A stretch of DNA of 52,968 nt from Lentisphaeria bacterium (GCA_017615635.1 JAFZZR010000110.1:1-52968); one strand, 5' to 3'; shown: positions 34,182-42,678, counted from the stretch's first letter. The notes: generated by a model not told the origin, from the sequence alone. Made by a program: numbers and translations.

Positions 34182-35000
34182 ATGATCGAAATTGACCGTG
34201 ATCGATGCGTAAAGTGTCATGAATGCGTGCGGGACTGCGCCGCGGAGGTTCTCCGGCCGGGACCGGACGGCATCCCCGCCGTCGTTCCCGAACTGGAGAA
34301 GTACTGCATGAACTGTCAGCACTGTCTGGCGGTCTGTCCGAAAGGCGCCGTAACGTGCCACGGGACGACGCCGGATCAGTGCGCCCGGCCCGGGCGACTG
34401 CCCGATCCGGAGTCCATGTTCCATCTGATCCGGCAACGGCGCAGCATACGCCGTTTTCGGCAGGCTCCGGTCCCCTCCGAGGTGATGGAAAAATTGAAGG
34501 ATTCTCTTGCCTGGTCTCCTACTGGCTGCAACGATCACCGCCTGCTCTTTTATGTGATCGAGGATCCCGCGGACATGGAATTCTACCGTCAGGAAACGGG
34601 CCGGATGCTCCGCCTGATGATCCGGAGCGGGATCATGCGTCTGGTCTATCCCGGATACAAACGGTTTCTGCGGGAGATCATGAACGGGAAGGATGTGATA
34701 TTCCGTTCCGCTCCGCACATGATCGCGGCCGCGACGCCCAAGGATGCACCGTGCAGGGAGGCGGATCCCTGGATCGCCCTCAGCTACTTCGATCTGTTCG
34801 CACAGTCGTTCGGTCTGGGCACCTGCTGGTGCGGATTCGGAGTTCATGCCTTCCGCTGGAACCGGAGGCTTCGGCGCAGACTGAATCTGCCGTCCGGATA
34901 TCGTGTAGGGGCCGTCCTGCTGTTCGGCGAACCGGAGGTGCATTATCCTCGTGCGACCCGTCCGGAGCCGTTCCCTGTCCGTATCGGAGGGAATCTGTGA
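34182..35000 (+). CDS. Ferredoxin-nitroreductase fusion protein
   Basis: The 272 residues start at an ATG after AAGGATGAG. Residues 1-60 contain two [4Fe-4S] ferredoxin motifs (C9, C12, C15, C19 in CVKCHECVRDC, and CMNCQHCLAVC). The rest is a nitroreductase fold with the FMN-binding RRSIRRFRQAPVP, the WSPTGCNDHRLLFYVIED region, and a C-terminal GTCWCGFG and FGEPEV. Such fusions are frequent in anaerobes and are thought to reduce nitro, quinone or flavin substrates with electrons from clusters. It lies 35 bases after the lipoprotein gene and converges on lacI. The physiological substrate is unknown. Confidence 0.9.
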   Translation: MIEIDRDRCVKCHECVRDCAAEVLRPGPDGIPAVVPELEKYCMNCQHCLAVCPKGAVTCHGTTPDQCARPGRLPDPESMFHLIRQRRSIRRFRQAPVPSEVMEKLKDSLAWSPTGCNDHRLLFYVIEDPADMEFYRQETGRMLRLMIRSGIMRLVYPGYKRFLREIMNGKDVIFRSAPHMIAAATPKDAPCREADPWIALSYFDLFAQSFGLGTCWCGFGVHAFRWNRRLRRRLNLPSGYRVGAVLLFGEPEVHYPRATRPEPFPVRIGGNL

Positions 35001-35036
35001 AAAGGGCTCAGATCCGTCCTTGTCTTCCGTGTTCCG

Positions 35037-36011
35037 TCAGAGCGAGGATCCTCGGGGCGCCACACGCACGCTTTCCCTCGGGATCAGCAGATAGGGCAGG
35101 GTGGTGCGGACGGGGGCCCGGTTTCCGCTGGTGCGGGCGTCGATAACGTCGGCCACGGCGCCGGCCAGAGCCGCATAGTTCGGGGAGATGGTGGTCTGAG
35201 GCGGAGTCCCGTAGCGGGAGAAGAAGGTCTGCTCGGACGCGATGAGGGAGATGTCGTCGGGGATCCTCCGGTTGAACATGGAGAGGGCATAGGCGCAGAG
35301 GATCCCGCCGGAACCGCCGGGACAGAACAGCGCGTCTACGTTTCTGCGCAGGAGTTTTCCGGTGATCTCCAGGTGTTCTTCATCGCGCCCGAAATAGATC
35401 ATGGACTCGTCGCAGGGAAGATCCCGTTTCCGAAGCGATTTGCGGATGGACTCGGCGCGGATATCGGCGTTCCCCGTTCCCGGCAGGCCGTGAATGATGC
35501 AGCCGATCTTCCGGCATCCCCGTTCGTAAAGATGTCCGATGGCCAGATCCATGCCCTGCGCCTCGTCCGAACGGACAAGACAGGTCTCCGCGGGAACTTT
35601 TTTCGCCTCGCGGTCGATCAGGATCAGCGGAACCGAAAAGCGGTCCGACCAGCGGGTGAAGTCCCCGGGCTCGGCGCCGATGGCCGCCGCCGCGCAGAAC
35701 TGGATGCTGTCCAGCCGTTCCAGATTGTCCTGCGGCAGGACTTCGATGCGGAATCCGCGGCTGGGCAGCTCTCTCGTCAGCGCCATAAGGATCATTTCCA
35801 CGCAGCACTGCACCGGATAAAGCGAAGAGTAGGGTGTGATGATCACCACGTTGCGCTGCCGGGCGGAAAGCCGTGGATGATAAGCATGTTCACGGGAAAC
35901 GGAGAAGACCTTTTCACGGATCTCGGGACTGATGTTCGGATGATGGCTGAAAACGCGGGAGACGGTGGCGGGGGAGACGCCTGCCAGCCGGGCAATTTCC
36001 TGGATGGTCAT
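35037..36011 (-). CDS. LacI-family transcriptional regulator
   Basis: The start is taken as the ATG at 36011 (minus strand), preceded by AAGGAAA at seven bases; a frame starting 11 codons earlier is less likely. Of 324 residues, the first 55 are the LacI DNA-binding domain: MTIQEIARLAGVSPATVSRVF and the hinge helix region SPEIREKVFS. A periplasmic-binding-protein-like sensor domain follows, with VVIITPYSS, VPLILIDREAKKVP, IGCIIHGLPGTGNADIR and VDALFCPGGSGGILCAYAL. It should sense a small sugar-like or cyclic polyol ligand. It is divergent from the nine-gene operon that starts at 36192, which it presumably controls. A minus-strand promoter and a half-site palindrome lie in its own leader, so self-regulation is possible. 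Confidence 0.9.
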   Translation of the reverse strand: MTIQEIARLAGVSPATVSRVFSHHPNISPEIREKVFSVSREHAYHPRLSARQRNVVIITPYSSLYPVQCCVEMILMALTRELPSRGFRIEVLPQDNLERLDSIQFCAAAAIGAEPGDFTRWSDRFSVPLILIDREAKKVPAETCLVRSDEAQGMDLAIGHLYERGCRKIGCIIHGLPGTGNADIRAESIRKSLRKRDLPCDESMIYFGRDEEHLEITGKLLRRNVDALFCPGGSGGILCAYALSMFNRRIPDDISLIASEQTFFSRYGTPPQTTISPNYAALAGAVADVIDARTSGNRAPVRTTLPYLLIPRESVRVAPRGSSL

Positions 36012-36030
36012 GATATATTTCCTTAGCTTG

Positions 36031-36043
36031 TGAAATTTTTTCA
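36031..36043. promoter_or_regulatory. Palindrome near the lacI promoter, candidate operator
   Basis: TGAAATTTTTTCA (arms TGAAA and TTTCA, 3-bp spacer) lies at the -10 end of the lacI promoter. LacI-family operators are usually palindromes of this size, but usually have a central CG. This one does not, so confidence is limited. Confidence 0.35.
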
Positions 36044-36070
36044 ATATATCATTGTTTTTTTTGAAATCAA
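36043..36070 (-). promoter_or_regulatory. Promoter of the lacI-type gene
   Basis: On the minus strand TTGATT (36070-36065), 16 bp, TATATT (36048-36043), about 32 bases before the start codon. Same form as other promoters here. Confidence 0.6.
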
Positions 36071-36077
36071 GGACCCG

Positions 36078-36089
36078 TTTTCATGAAAA
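36078..36089. promoter_or_regulatory. Perfect 12-bp palindrome in the divergent lacI-operon region, candidate operator
   Basis: TTTTCATGAAAA is a perfect palindrome placed upstream of both the lacI promoter and the operon promoter. It shares TTTCA/TGAAA half-sites with the palindrome at 36031-36043. The two could be bound by the same LacI-type dimer. Inference only. Confidence 0.4.
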
Positions 36090-36115
36090 AATTCAAAAAA
36101 ACATCCTTCTCCGGT

Positions 36116-36143
36116 TTGCTCCCGCCGAAAATGAAGATACAGT
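36116..36143 (+). promoter_or_regulatory. Promoter of the nine-gene catabolic operon
   Basis: TTGCTC (36116-36121), 16 bp, TACAGT (36138-36143), 48 bases before the first start codon. It is weaker than the others, as expected for a regulated promoter. Confidence 0.4.
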
Positions 36144-36191
36144 ATGCTGAGGAGACTTAAATCTCTTTTTTACAAGCATGGAGAGTATGAT

Positions 36192-36977
36192 ATGGGAAAA
36201 CGTTCGTTTTTCAACCGGCAGACGCCCGCCGTGGCGCTGCTCTGCAATCCGGAAGGTCTGAATCAGGCCATCGCCCTGGCCATGTCCGCGGAATCCGACG
36301 GAGCGGATGTGGTGGCCCTCGAACTGGGGCAGTTTGCTCTTGAGGACCGGACACCGGAGAAATTCCGTGCGCTGATCCAGTCCGTTCCGCTTCCCTTCAT
36401 GTTCATCGATTACCGGAACGACCGTTTCCTGGGCGCGGACGACGAAGCCCGTCAGAAGTTTCTGCTCATGGGGGCCGAAGCGGGCGCGGAAGTGATCGAC
36501 GTGATGGGCGATCTGTACGATCCCTCGCCCCTTGAGCTTACGCACGATCCCGCCGCCATCGCAAAGCAGAAGGCGCTGATCGAGCAGATCCACGCAGCCG
36601 GCGCAAAGGTCATCATGTCCTCCCATATGACGACGGTGGAACGGAGCGCCGAAGAAGTGCTGGCGCATCTGCGGGAACAATCGTCCCGCGGAGCGGATAT
36701 TCTCAAGATCGTGGTGGGAATGGATACGGAGGCAGCCATGCTGGAGGGCGTCCGGACTCTGCTTCTGCTTCACAAGGAACTGGAGAAGCCGTTCGTGTTT
36801 CTCGGCGCAGGACGGTACAACCGGTTCATCCGCTACATCGGACCGACGCTGGGCGCAGCCATTGAGTTCGCCGTCCACGACTATCTTCCGGCAATGACCT
36901 ACCGGCAGCCGACCATACGTTCCTTCAAGGGCGTACTGGAGAATTTCCACTGGAATATCGACGATCTGAAAGCATAA
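36192..36977 (+). CDS. Type I 3-dehydroquinate dehydratase-like enzyme
   Basis: The start is taken at 36192 (GGAGAG site); 16 extra codons upstream are possible but lie in the promoter. The 261-residue protein is a TIM barrel with the class I dehydroquinase layout. Putative catalytic H145 is in VIMSSHMT and Schiff-base K172 in DILKIVVGMD; both sit at nearly the same positions as in enterobacterial AroD. An Arg (FIDYRND) and Gln (YRQPT) also fit. The second Arg of the substrate motif ELR is changed here (ELGQF). Such enzymes dehydrate 3-dehydroquinate to 3-dehydroshikimate in synthesis or in quinate breakdown. With no shikimate genes near and a LacI regulator beside it, a catabolic role is inferred. 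Confidence 0.75.
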   Translation: MGKRSFFNRQTPAVALLCNPEGLNQAIALAMSAESDGADVVALELGQFALEDRTPEKFRALIQSVPLPFMFIDYRNDRFLGADDEARQKFLLMGAEAGAEVIDVMGDLYDPSPLELTHDPAAIAKQKALIEQIHAAGAKVIMSSHMTTVERSAEEVLAHLREQSSRGADILKIVVGMDTEAAMLEGVRTLLLLHKELEKPFVFLGAGRYNRFIRYIGPTLGAAIEFAVHDYLPAMTYRQPTIRSFKGVLENFHWNIDDLKA

Positions 36978-36993
36978 AGGAGGAAAGATTTTT

Positions 36994-37743
36994 ATGAAAT
37001 TCGAAGGAAGAACCGCATTCATCACCGGCGCTGCCGGACGGATCGGCCGCGCGCTGGCCCGCGAACTCGGAAAATACGGGGTGAAACTCTATCTGGCGGA
37101 CATCGACCTTCCCCGCGTGGAGAAACTCTGCCGCGATCTGAAGGAGGAAGGGATCGAAGCCCGTCCTGTCCAGCTCAACGTAATGGATCCCGAAGCGATC
37201 GAAGAAAAGACAAACGCTGTTCTGGCGGAAGCCGGGCGGGTGGATATTCTGGTGAACAATGCGGGAAAATGGCCGCAGGGCAGTATTCTGGATACCTCCG
37301 ACGCTCAATGGGTGGAGACCATCGAACTGAACCTGACCAGCGTGTTCCGTCTCTCTCAGGCGTTCATCCCCTCCATGAGAAAAAAATCCTACGGAAGGAT
37401 CGTGAATCTGGGATCCATTGCGGGCGAGGTGGGACTTCCCGGATTCTGTGCCTATGCCGCGGCCAAAGGAGGAGTCATCATGCTGACGAAAACCATGGCC
37501 ATGGAACTGGCCACCTGCGGGATCACGGTCAACAGCGTTTCACCCGGCATGATCACAGATTCGAAACAGCCTCACAACGGCACCTGGCTGGGCCATACCG
37601 GCATGGGGGATGACGTCGCACGGGCCATTGCGTTTCTCGCTTCCGACGACGCCGGATATATCACGGGCGTGGATCTGCCGGTGGACGGAGGGCGCATCCT
37701 CGGTCCCAAGGGACTGGACTGGAAACCGGCAAAGACATTTTAA
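36994..37743 (+). CDS. Short-chain dehydrogenase/reductase
   Basis: The 249-residue protein follows a full AAGGAGG ribosome site. It has the classical SDR marks: TGAAGRIG at 11-18 (the usual TGxxxGIG is changed to GRIG), NNAG at 88-91, and catalytic S141, Y154 and K158 in the YAAAKGG motif. ADIDLPR at the end of the second strand suggests NAD preference through its Asp. The C-terminal VDGGRILGPKGLDWKPAKTF is longer than common. It likely oxidises a secondary alcohol on a cyclic polyol or sugar acid. It starts 16 bases after the dehydratase gene. Confidence 0.9.
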   Translation: MKFEGRTAFITGAAGRIGRALARELGKYGVKLYLADIDLPRVEKLCRDLKEEGIEARPVQLNVMDPEAIEEKTNAVLAEAGRVDILVNNAGKWPQGSILDTSDAQWVETIELNLTSVFRLSQAFIPSMRKKSYGRIVNLGSIAGEVGLPGFCAYAAAKGGVIMLTKTMAMELATCGITVNSVSPGMITDSKQPHNGTWLGHTGMGDDVARAIAFLASDDAGYITGVDLPVDGGRILGPKGLDWKPAKTF

Positions 37744-37764
37744 CCATTCAATTTGGAGATTTTT

Positions 37765-38769
37765 ATGATGCAAAAGAAAGTTCTCGTTCTGGGGGCAACC
37801 GGCGCCATGGGCAAATACCTGATCCCGTATCTGGCGGAGGCCGGTCATCAAGTGGATGCCGTCGCGCTGGATGAGATGAAGTCCGACTGGACGAATGTCC
37901 GGTACATCAAAGCCAATGCGAAGGATAAATCGGTTCTGAAGCCGCTTCTGGCGGAAAAGTACGACGGAATCGTGGATTTCATGATTTATCCGACTTCGGA
38001 ACTTTCCTATTTTCTGCCGCTTATGCTGAACAGCACAGGTCATTACATCTATCTTTCCAGTTACCGGACCTATGACAACAAGGAACACCCCGTTCGCGAG
38101 ACTTCGCCCCGCCTGCTTGATACGGCGGACAGCATCGTTCTCCGCAATTCCGACGATTATTCCATCTACAAGGCGCGCGGGGAGAACATCGTCCGCACGT
38201 TCCCGAAAGATCGCTGGACCATTATCCGTCCGGCGATCACCTATTCGCTGATGCGTTATCAGCTGGTCACGCTGGAAGCGCCGAATACCGTCGGCCGTGC
38301 CTTCGCCGGGAAAAAGGTCGTTGTGCCGGAGCAGGCACGCAATGTCCAGGCAACCATGAGCTGGGCGGGCGACGTGGCGCGGATGATCGAGCGTCTTCTT
38401 TTCAATCCGCAGGCTCTGGGCGAAACCTTCAGCGTCTGCACGGCGGAACACCGCACCTGGGGTGAGATCGCGGATTACTACAAGGACATCTGCGGGATGC
38501 AGACGGTCTGGATCGACAAGGAGGATTACCTCCGGATCCTGAGCGACGATCCCTTCTATCTCGGAGCACGCTGGCAGCTGGATTTCGACCGTCTTTTCGA
38601 CCGGATCATGGACAATTCCAAAGTTCTTGCTGCTACGGGACTTCGTCAGGAGAACCTGATGCCGCTCTACGACGGTCTCAAAAAGGAGATCGCACGCTGT
38701 CCGAAGGATCACGTCTGGCCGGTCTCCGCCGCCATGGACGAGTATCTGGCGAAACGGGAAAATCTCTGA
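37765..38769 (+). CDS. Extended SDR (NAD-dependent epimerase/dehydratase-like) oxidoreductase
   Basis: The start is the first ATG of an ATGATG pair, six bases after GGAG. A TTG 12 bases upstream overlaps the ribosome site and is rejected. Of 334 residues, the N-terminus has a Rossmann GATGAMG (10-16), and the catalytic YxxxK is at Y132-K136 (YSIYK) with serines in YLSSYRTY before it. WDVAR-type residues (SWAGDVARMIERLL) and FSVCTAEHRTWGEIADYY place it with NAD-dependent epimerases/dehydratases. It probably acts on the carbon skeleton of the pathway substrate. Its leader is almost identical to that of the SDR gene that follows it. Confidence 0.88.
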   Translation: MMQKKVLVLGATGAMGKYLIPYLAEAGHQVDAVALDEMKSDWTNVRYIKANAKDKSVLKPLLAEKYDGIVDFMIYPTSELSYFLPLMLNSTGHYIYLSSYRTYDNKEHPVRETSPRLLDTADSIVLRNSDDYSIYKARGENIVRTFPKDRWTIIRPAITYSLMRYQLVTLEAPNTVGRAFAGKKVVVPEQARNVQATMSWAGDVARMIERLLFNPQALGETFSVCTAEHRTWGEIADYYKDICGMQTVWIDKEDYLRILSDDPFYLGARWQLDFDRLFDRIMDNSKVLAATGLRQENLMPLYDGLKKEIARCPKDHVWPVSAAMDEYLAKRENL

Positions 38770-38805
38770 TCGGATAAACAGAACCATTTAATTATGGAGA
38801 TAGTT

Positions 38806-39555
38806 ATGGATTATCCGGAATTCAAGGGCAGAACGGCCATGATCACCGGGGGCGCTTCCGGAATGGGGCTTCTCTCGGGGAAGAAACTGGCGGAAGCCGG
38901 AGCGAATGTCGTTCTGTGCGACGTCAGCAAGGAAAAACTGGAGGCCGCGGCAGAAGAGATCCGGGCCGCGGGCGGAAGCGTTCTTCCGCTTGTGGTCGAT
39001 ATCCGGCATTATGCGGAAGTCGAACAGGCGGAAAGAAAAGCTGTCGAAACCTTCGGTTCGGTCGATATCCTTCTGAACTGCGCAGGCGGCATGTCCGGAC
39101 GCTGCTGCAACTGCTATAAGAGCTTCGAGGAACTGCCCATCGAAGTGATCGACTGGGGGCTGGATGTGAATCTGCGCGGCGCCATCTACTGCTGCCGCGC
39201 CGTCCTCGCGGGAATGATGAAGCGCAAACGCGGCGTTATCATCAACTTCGGATCGGTCACGGGAGAAGAAGGCGGAGGCGGCGCCTCGCTGGATTACTCC
39301 GCCGAAAAAAGCGCCATGCGCGGAATGACGAAGTCCCTGGCCATCCTCGGCGCTCCTCACAATGTTCGATCCTGCTGTGTGATCCCGGGGCCCGTCCTGA
39401 CCCGTCCCGGAATGGCCAATATGAAGACTCTCCTCGGCCGTGCGGCGGAAACGATCGAACTGGTCGATTTCATCCTTTATCTCTGCTCGGACAAGGCGGC
39501 CTTCATCACCGGCTCGGCCCACGTGATCGACGGCGGGCATCTGCTGGTGAGATAG
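38806..39555 (+). CDS. Short-chain dehydrogenase/reductase (second classical SDR)
   Basis: The start at 38806 (MDYPEFKGRT) is preferred to the ATG 12 bases earlier, because GGAGA lies six bases before it. The arrangement copies the leader of the preceding gene. The 249 residues have TGGASGMG at 14-21, S150, Y164 and K168 (YSAEKSA), and VDGGH-like IDGGHLL at the end. The Asp in CDVSKEK suggests NAD. The segment RCCNCYKS after NCAGG is Cys-rich (C100, C101, C103), unusual for the family. Three SDR-type enzymes in one operon suggest several oxidation or reduction steps on the same molecule. Confidence 0.9.
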   Translation: MDYPEFKGRTAMITGGASGMGLLSGKKLAEAGANVVLCDVSKEKLEAAAEEIRAAGGSVLPLVVDIRHYAEVEQAERKAVETFGSVDILLNCAGGMSGRCCNCYKSFEELPIEVIDWGLDVNLRGAIYCCRAVLAGMMKRKRGVIINFGSVTGEEGGGGASLDYSAEKSAMRGMTKSLAILGAPHNVRSCCVIPGPVLTRPGMANMKTLLGRAAETIELVDFILYLCSDKAAFITGSAHVIDGGHLLVR

Positions 39556-39580
39556 CCGAAAGCTTTACGGAGAAATTCAT

Positions 39581-40576
39581 ATGAATGCAGACACGGTCAG
39601 GAATGCCCTGGCGGAAGCGCAGAAACAAATCGATTCGGGTCTGATCCAGGGAATCGTCTTTGCCGACACCCGGAACAAAAAAATCGAGGCTCTCGGCAGA
39701 CAGCGCATCCATCCGGCGGAAAAACCGATGACACCCGATTCCCGTTTCGACATGGCTTCGACGGGCAAGGTCTTCACCGCGGGATGCTGCGCACTGCTGA
39801 TCGCTCAGGGCAAATTGGATCCGGACAAACCGTTTGTCCATTATCTGCCCGAATATTGGGATCATGGCAGCGACATCACCATCCGCGACCTGGCCATGCA
39901 TGTCAGCGGGTTTGACAACAGCAAGCCTTATGACTCGGCCGATCCGGAGGTTTTCTGGAGGGAACTGTTCAGCAAACGCCCGGTCCGGCCCCGTCTGCAG
40001 GCCTTCGAATATTCCTGTTCCAATATGATCCTGCTGGGAAAAATCGCGGAAAAGATATCCGGCATGGATCTGGAAACACTCGCGCGAAAACTCATCTGGG
40101 AGCCGCTGGGAATGAAACGGACGCAATGGAATGCGCCCGGCCCCGGACCGGATGAAGTCGAACATTGGAACCCGAACCGTCCGGCAGGCGAACACAACGA
40201 TCCGGTCTGTTTCAACTGCGGTTTCCCCATCGGCAGCGGCAGCTGTTTTTCCACTGCCGCGGATATGCTGCTTTTCGTGGAAGATATCCTCGAAAGAAAA
40301 CATTTCCCGCAGAGTTATTATGACCTGATCCTGACCTGCGGATATGACAAAAACGGCAACCGCCGCTCGTTCGGCTGGGACATGAGGGAATCCAGACGTC
40401 CGCGCAATCTCTCGGGAAAGACCATCTGCCACACCGGCTGGACCGGACAGACCATCTGCGCGGACCCGGAAAATCATTTCGGGGCGGTCGTGTTGTCTTC
40501 CCGGACCGGCGGTCACGATGAAGCGATCCAGGGCCGGGCACGCATCATCGAAAAACTTTTTACTGAACAACCATAA
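39581..40576 (+). CDS. Beta-lactamase-fold serine hydrolase (family VIII esterase-like)
   Basis: The 331 residues contain the SxxK motif S60-T-G-K63, the nucleophile and base of class C beta-lactamases and family VIII esterases, in FDMASTGKVFTAG. The second motif YxN is here Y144-S-C (YSCSN), and the third (KTG) is HTG in CHTGWTG. The SxxK and Y are intact, so an esterase or amidase activity is likely, with altered geometry. No signal peptide is present, so it works in the cytoplasm. This is not expected for a drug-resistance enzyme. A role in removing an acyl group from the pathway substrate fits the operon. Confidence 0.85.
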   Translation: MNADTVRNALAEAQKQIDSGLIQGIVFADTRNKKIEALGRQRIHPAEKPMTPDSRFDMASTGKVFTAGCCALLIAQGKLDPDKPFVHYLPEYWDHGSDITIRDLAMHVSGFDNSKPYDSADPEVFWRELFSKRPVRPRLQAFEYSCSNMILLGKIAEKISGMDLETLARKLIWEPLGMKRTQWNAPGPGPDEVEHWNPNRPAGEHNDPVCFNCGFPIGSGSCFSTAADMLLFVEDILERKHFPQSYYDLILTCGYDKNGNRRSFGWDMRESRRPRNLSGKTICHTGWTGQTICADPENHFGAVVLSSRTGGHDEAIQGRARIIEKLFTEQP

Positions 40577-40591
40577 ACGGAAGAGGAAAAA

Positions 40592-41626
40592 ATGCTCAAT
40601 GTGAAAATCATTGTGGCCAGGACACCTGGCAAAGTCACCCTGGAAACCGCCGAGCTGGATGAAAATACCCTTCCGGCGGACTCTATTCTGGTGAAAACGC
40701 TTTACAGCGCGGTCAGCGCGGGCACGGAATGCGCCTGGATTTCCGGCAATGCCAACAATCCGGGACAGAAATTTCCGTTTTATCCCGGCTACAGCGCTGT
40801 GGGCCGAGTTGTCAAAGTGGGAAAAGACGTGACCAATTTTGCCGAGGGCGACGCGGTGATCGCCCCCTGGGGCGGACACCGTTCGTACATCGTATCTCCG
40901 GCCGCCCCTGTGTTTACCGGAGCCCACAAAATCACCGACAGCCGGGTCGATCTGAAGGATGCGTCCATTGCGCATATCGCCTCGTTCCCGATGCTGGGAG
41001 TCCGAAGACTGAATATCCAGATGGGCGAATCGGTAATGATCGCCGGACTTGGCATCCTCGGACAGGTCGCCGTTCAGGCGGCGAAATATTCCGGTGCGGT
41101 CCCGGTGCTGGGATGCGATTTCTCTCCCGAACGCCGTGAACTGGCCCTCAAACTCGGGGCGGATGCCGTCTTCGATCCCCGCGATCCGGACTTTGCCGAA
41201 AAACTCCGTGCGGCTAACGGCGGAAAGAAGGTCAACGCCGTGGTGGAAGTGACCGGGAAGGCCGCCGCTTTGAAACAGGCGCTTGGCTACACGGCCAAGA
41301 TGGGCCGTATTTCCCTTCTGGGTTGCACCCGGGTGCCGGACTGCCCCATCGATTTCTACCGGGACGTTCATCTGCCCGGCATTACCCTGATCGGCGCCCA
41401 CACCAGCAACCGGCCGGGTGTGGATTCCCGGCCCGGCGAATGGAGCGAGCACGACGACTACGATGTGATTCTGAAGTATCTAGCCACGGGCCGATTCGAT
41501 TTTGCCTCGCTGATCCATCAGACGTTCAGTCCGGCGGACTGCACGCAGGTATATGATACGCTTCTGCACGAACCGGATCCGCCCATGGGGATCGTGTTCG
41601 ACTGGAGCCTGCTCAAGGAGGATTGA
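40592..41626 (+). CDS. MDR (medium-chain) oxidoreductase lacking zinc ligands
   Basis: The 344-residue protein follows GGAAGAGG. It has a GroES-like domain and a Rossmann domain with GLGILGQVA. In zinc-dependent alcohol dehydrogenases the first catalytic ligand is CxxD/TD and the second is in GHE. Here the positions read SAGTECAW and PGYSAVG, so both ligands are missing, and the structural four-Cys loop is absent as well. It should therefore be a zinc-independent reductase or dehydrogenase, or a non-catalytic relative. The ending HEPDPPMGIVFDWSLL is typical of the bacterial MDR group linked to sugar and polyol clusters. The next gene starts 3 bases after its stop. Confidence 0.85.
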   Translation: MLNVKIIVARTPGKVTLETAELDENTLPADSILVKTLYSAVSAGTECAWISGNANNPGQKFPFYPGYSAVGRVVKVGKDVTNFAEGDAVIAPWGGHRSYIVSPAAPVFTGAHKITDSRVDLKDASIAHIASFPMLGVRRLNIQMGESVMIAGLGILGQVAVQAAKYSGAVPVLGCDFSPERRELALKLGADAVFDPRDPDFAEKLRAANGGKKVNAVVEVTGKAAALKQALGYTAKMGRISLLGCTRVPDCPIDFYRDVHLPGITLIGAHTSNRPGVDSRPGEWSEHDDYDVILKYLATGRFDFASLIHQTFSPADCTQVYDTLLHEPDPPMGIVFDWSLLKED

Positions 41627-41629
41627 AGA

Positions 41630-42658
41630 ATGGAGAAAGTCAATATCATTCAGATCGGGATCCGTCACGAACATGCCAGCGGCAAGTTCAATTCGCTGAA
41701 GAAGCGGCCCGACATTTTCAACATACTCGGCTACGTGGATGAACAGGATTTCTGCAAGTCTCCGTGGCTGACTGAGTTCTTCAACGAGAACAACTACGCG
41801 GAGTACCGGAAACTGACACTGGAGGAGGCGCTGAACTTTCCGGGCCTCGAAGCCGTGACGGTCGAAGTCCCGAACAACGATCTGGTCCCGATCGCCCTCA
41901 AATGCATGGAGCACGGTCTGCCCATGCACATGGATAAACCCGCGGGCGAGGATCTGGAACTCTACAAAAAGCTGCTGGACGGCTGCAAGGCGAAAAATCT
42001 GCCGTTCCAGATGGGATACATGTTCCGGGGCAATCCGGCGTTCCGGTTCTGCATCCGTGCCGTCCGGGAGAAACTGATCGGAGACGTGTTCGAGATCGAA
42101 GCGGATATGAATCACTGTTACGGCAGTGATATCTATCAGGAATACCTCGGAAAATTCTCCGGCGGCATCATGTTCAATCTGGGTTGCCATCTCATCGATT
42201 TCGTCGTCTCCGCCATGGGCAGACCGGAAAAGGTGACTCCGTTCCTGAAATCCGCACCCGGATATCCCGATTCGATCCGGAACAATGCCATGGCCGTGCT
42301 GGAATATCCTCACGCACTGGTGACGCTGCGCTCGTGTTCCAGGGACGCCTGCAATACCGGCGGACGCAGCGTAAGGATCGCCGGGACCAAGGGAACGATC
42401 GAATTCAGTCCGGTGGAGCGTTTCGATGGAAAGAGCGTGGAAATCGAACTGACGCTGCCGGAGGACCGCGGACTGTTCCCGAAGGGGACCCATACGCTCC
42501 GTTTCCCGCCGCAGCGTGACCGCTACGAAGTCCAGCTTCAGGAACTGATGCAGGTCATCCGCGGGGAAGCGAGATCCAGCTATTCCTATGAACACGATTA
42601 TCTGGTCCATGAGGTCACTCTGGCCGCTTCCGGATATATTCCGTTGTGTTCGAAATAA
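41630..42658 (+). CDS. Gfo/Idh/MocA family oxidoreductase
   Basis: The 342-residue protein starts after AAGGAGGATTGAAGA. It has the family layout: an N-terminal Rossmann domain and a C-terminal alpha/beta domain. DKPAGED (102-108) corresponds to the EKP motif with its catalytic Lys, and the HxxxD-like NLGCHLIDF carries the catalytic His. The cofactor loop is unusual: IGIRHEHASGK replaces GxGxxG. The remaining segments (GYMFRGNPAF, GGIMFNLG, IAGTKGTIEF) are typical. It may reduce or oxidise a sugar or cyclitol, possibly with a tightly bound NAD. Gene-cluster context supports a polyol substrate, without proof. Confidence 0.88.
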   Translation: MEKVNIIQIGIRHEHASGKFNSLKKRPDIFNILGYVDEQDFCKSPWLTEFFNENNYAEYRKLTLEEALNFPGLEAVTVEVPNNDLVPIALKCMEHGLPMHMDKPAGEDLELYKKLLDGCKAKNLPFQMGYMFRGNPAFRFCIRAVREKLIGDVFEIEADMNHCYGSDIYQEYLGKFSGGIMFNLGCHLIDFVVSAMGRPEKVTPFLKSAPGYPDSIRNNAMAVLEYPHALVTLRSCSRDACNTGGRSVRIAGTKGTIEFSPVERFDGKSVEIELTLPEDRGLFPKGTHTLRFPPQRDRYEVQLQELMQVIRGEARSSYSYEHDYLVHEVTLAASGYIPLCSK

Positions 42659-42678
42659 AAAGGAAGGGATTCCGAAAC

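Noticed and set aside
39581..40576. Beta-lactamase as an antibiotic-resistance gene
   Set aside because: No signal peptide, altered YxN and KTG motifs, and position inside a catabolic operon point to an esterase.
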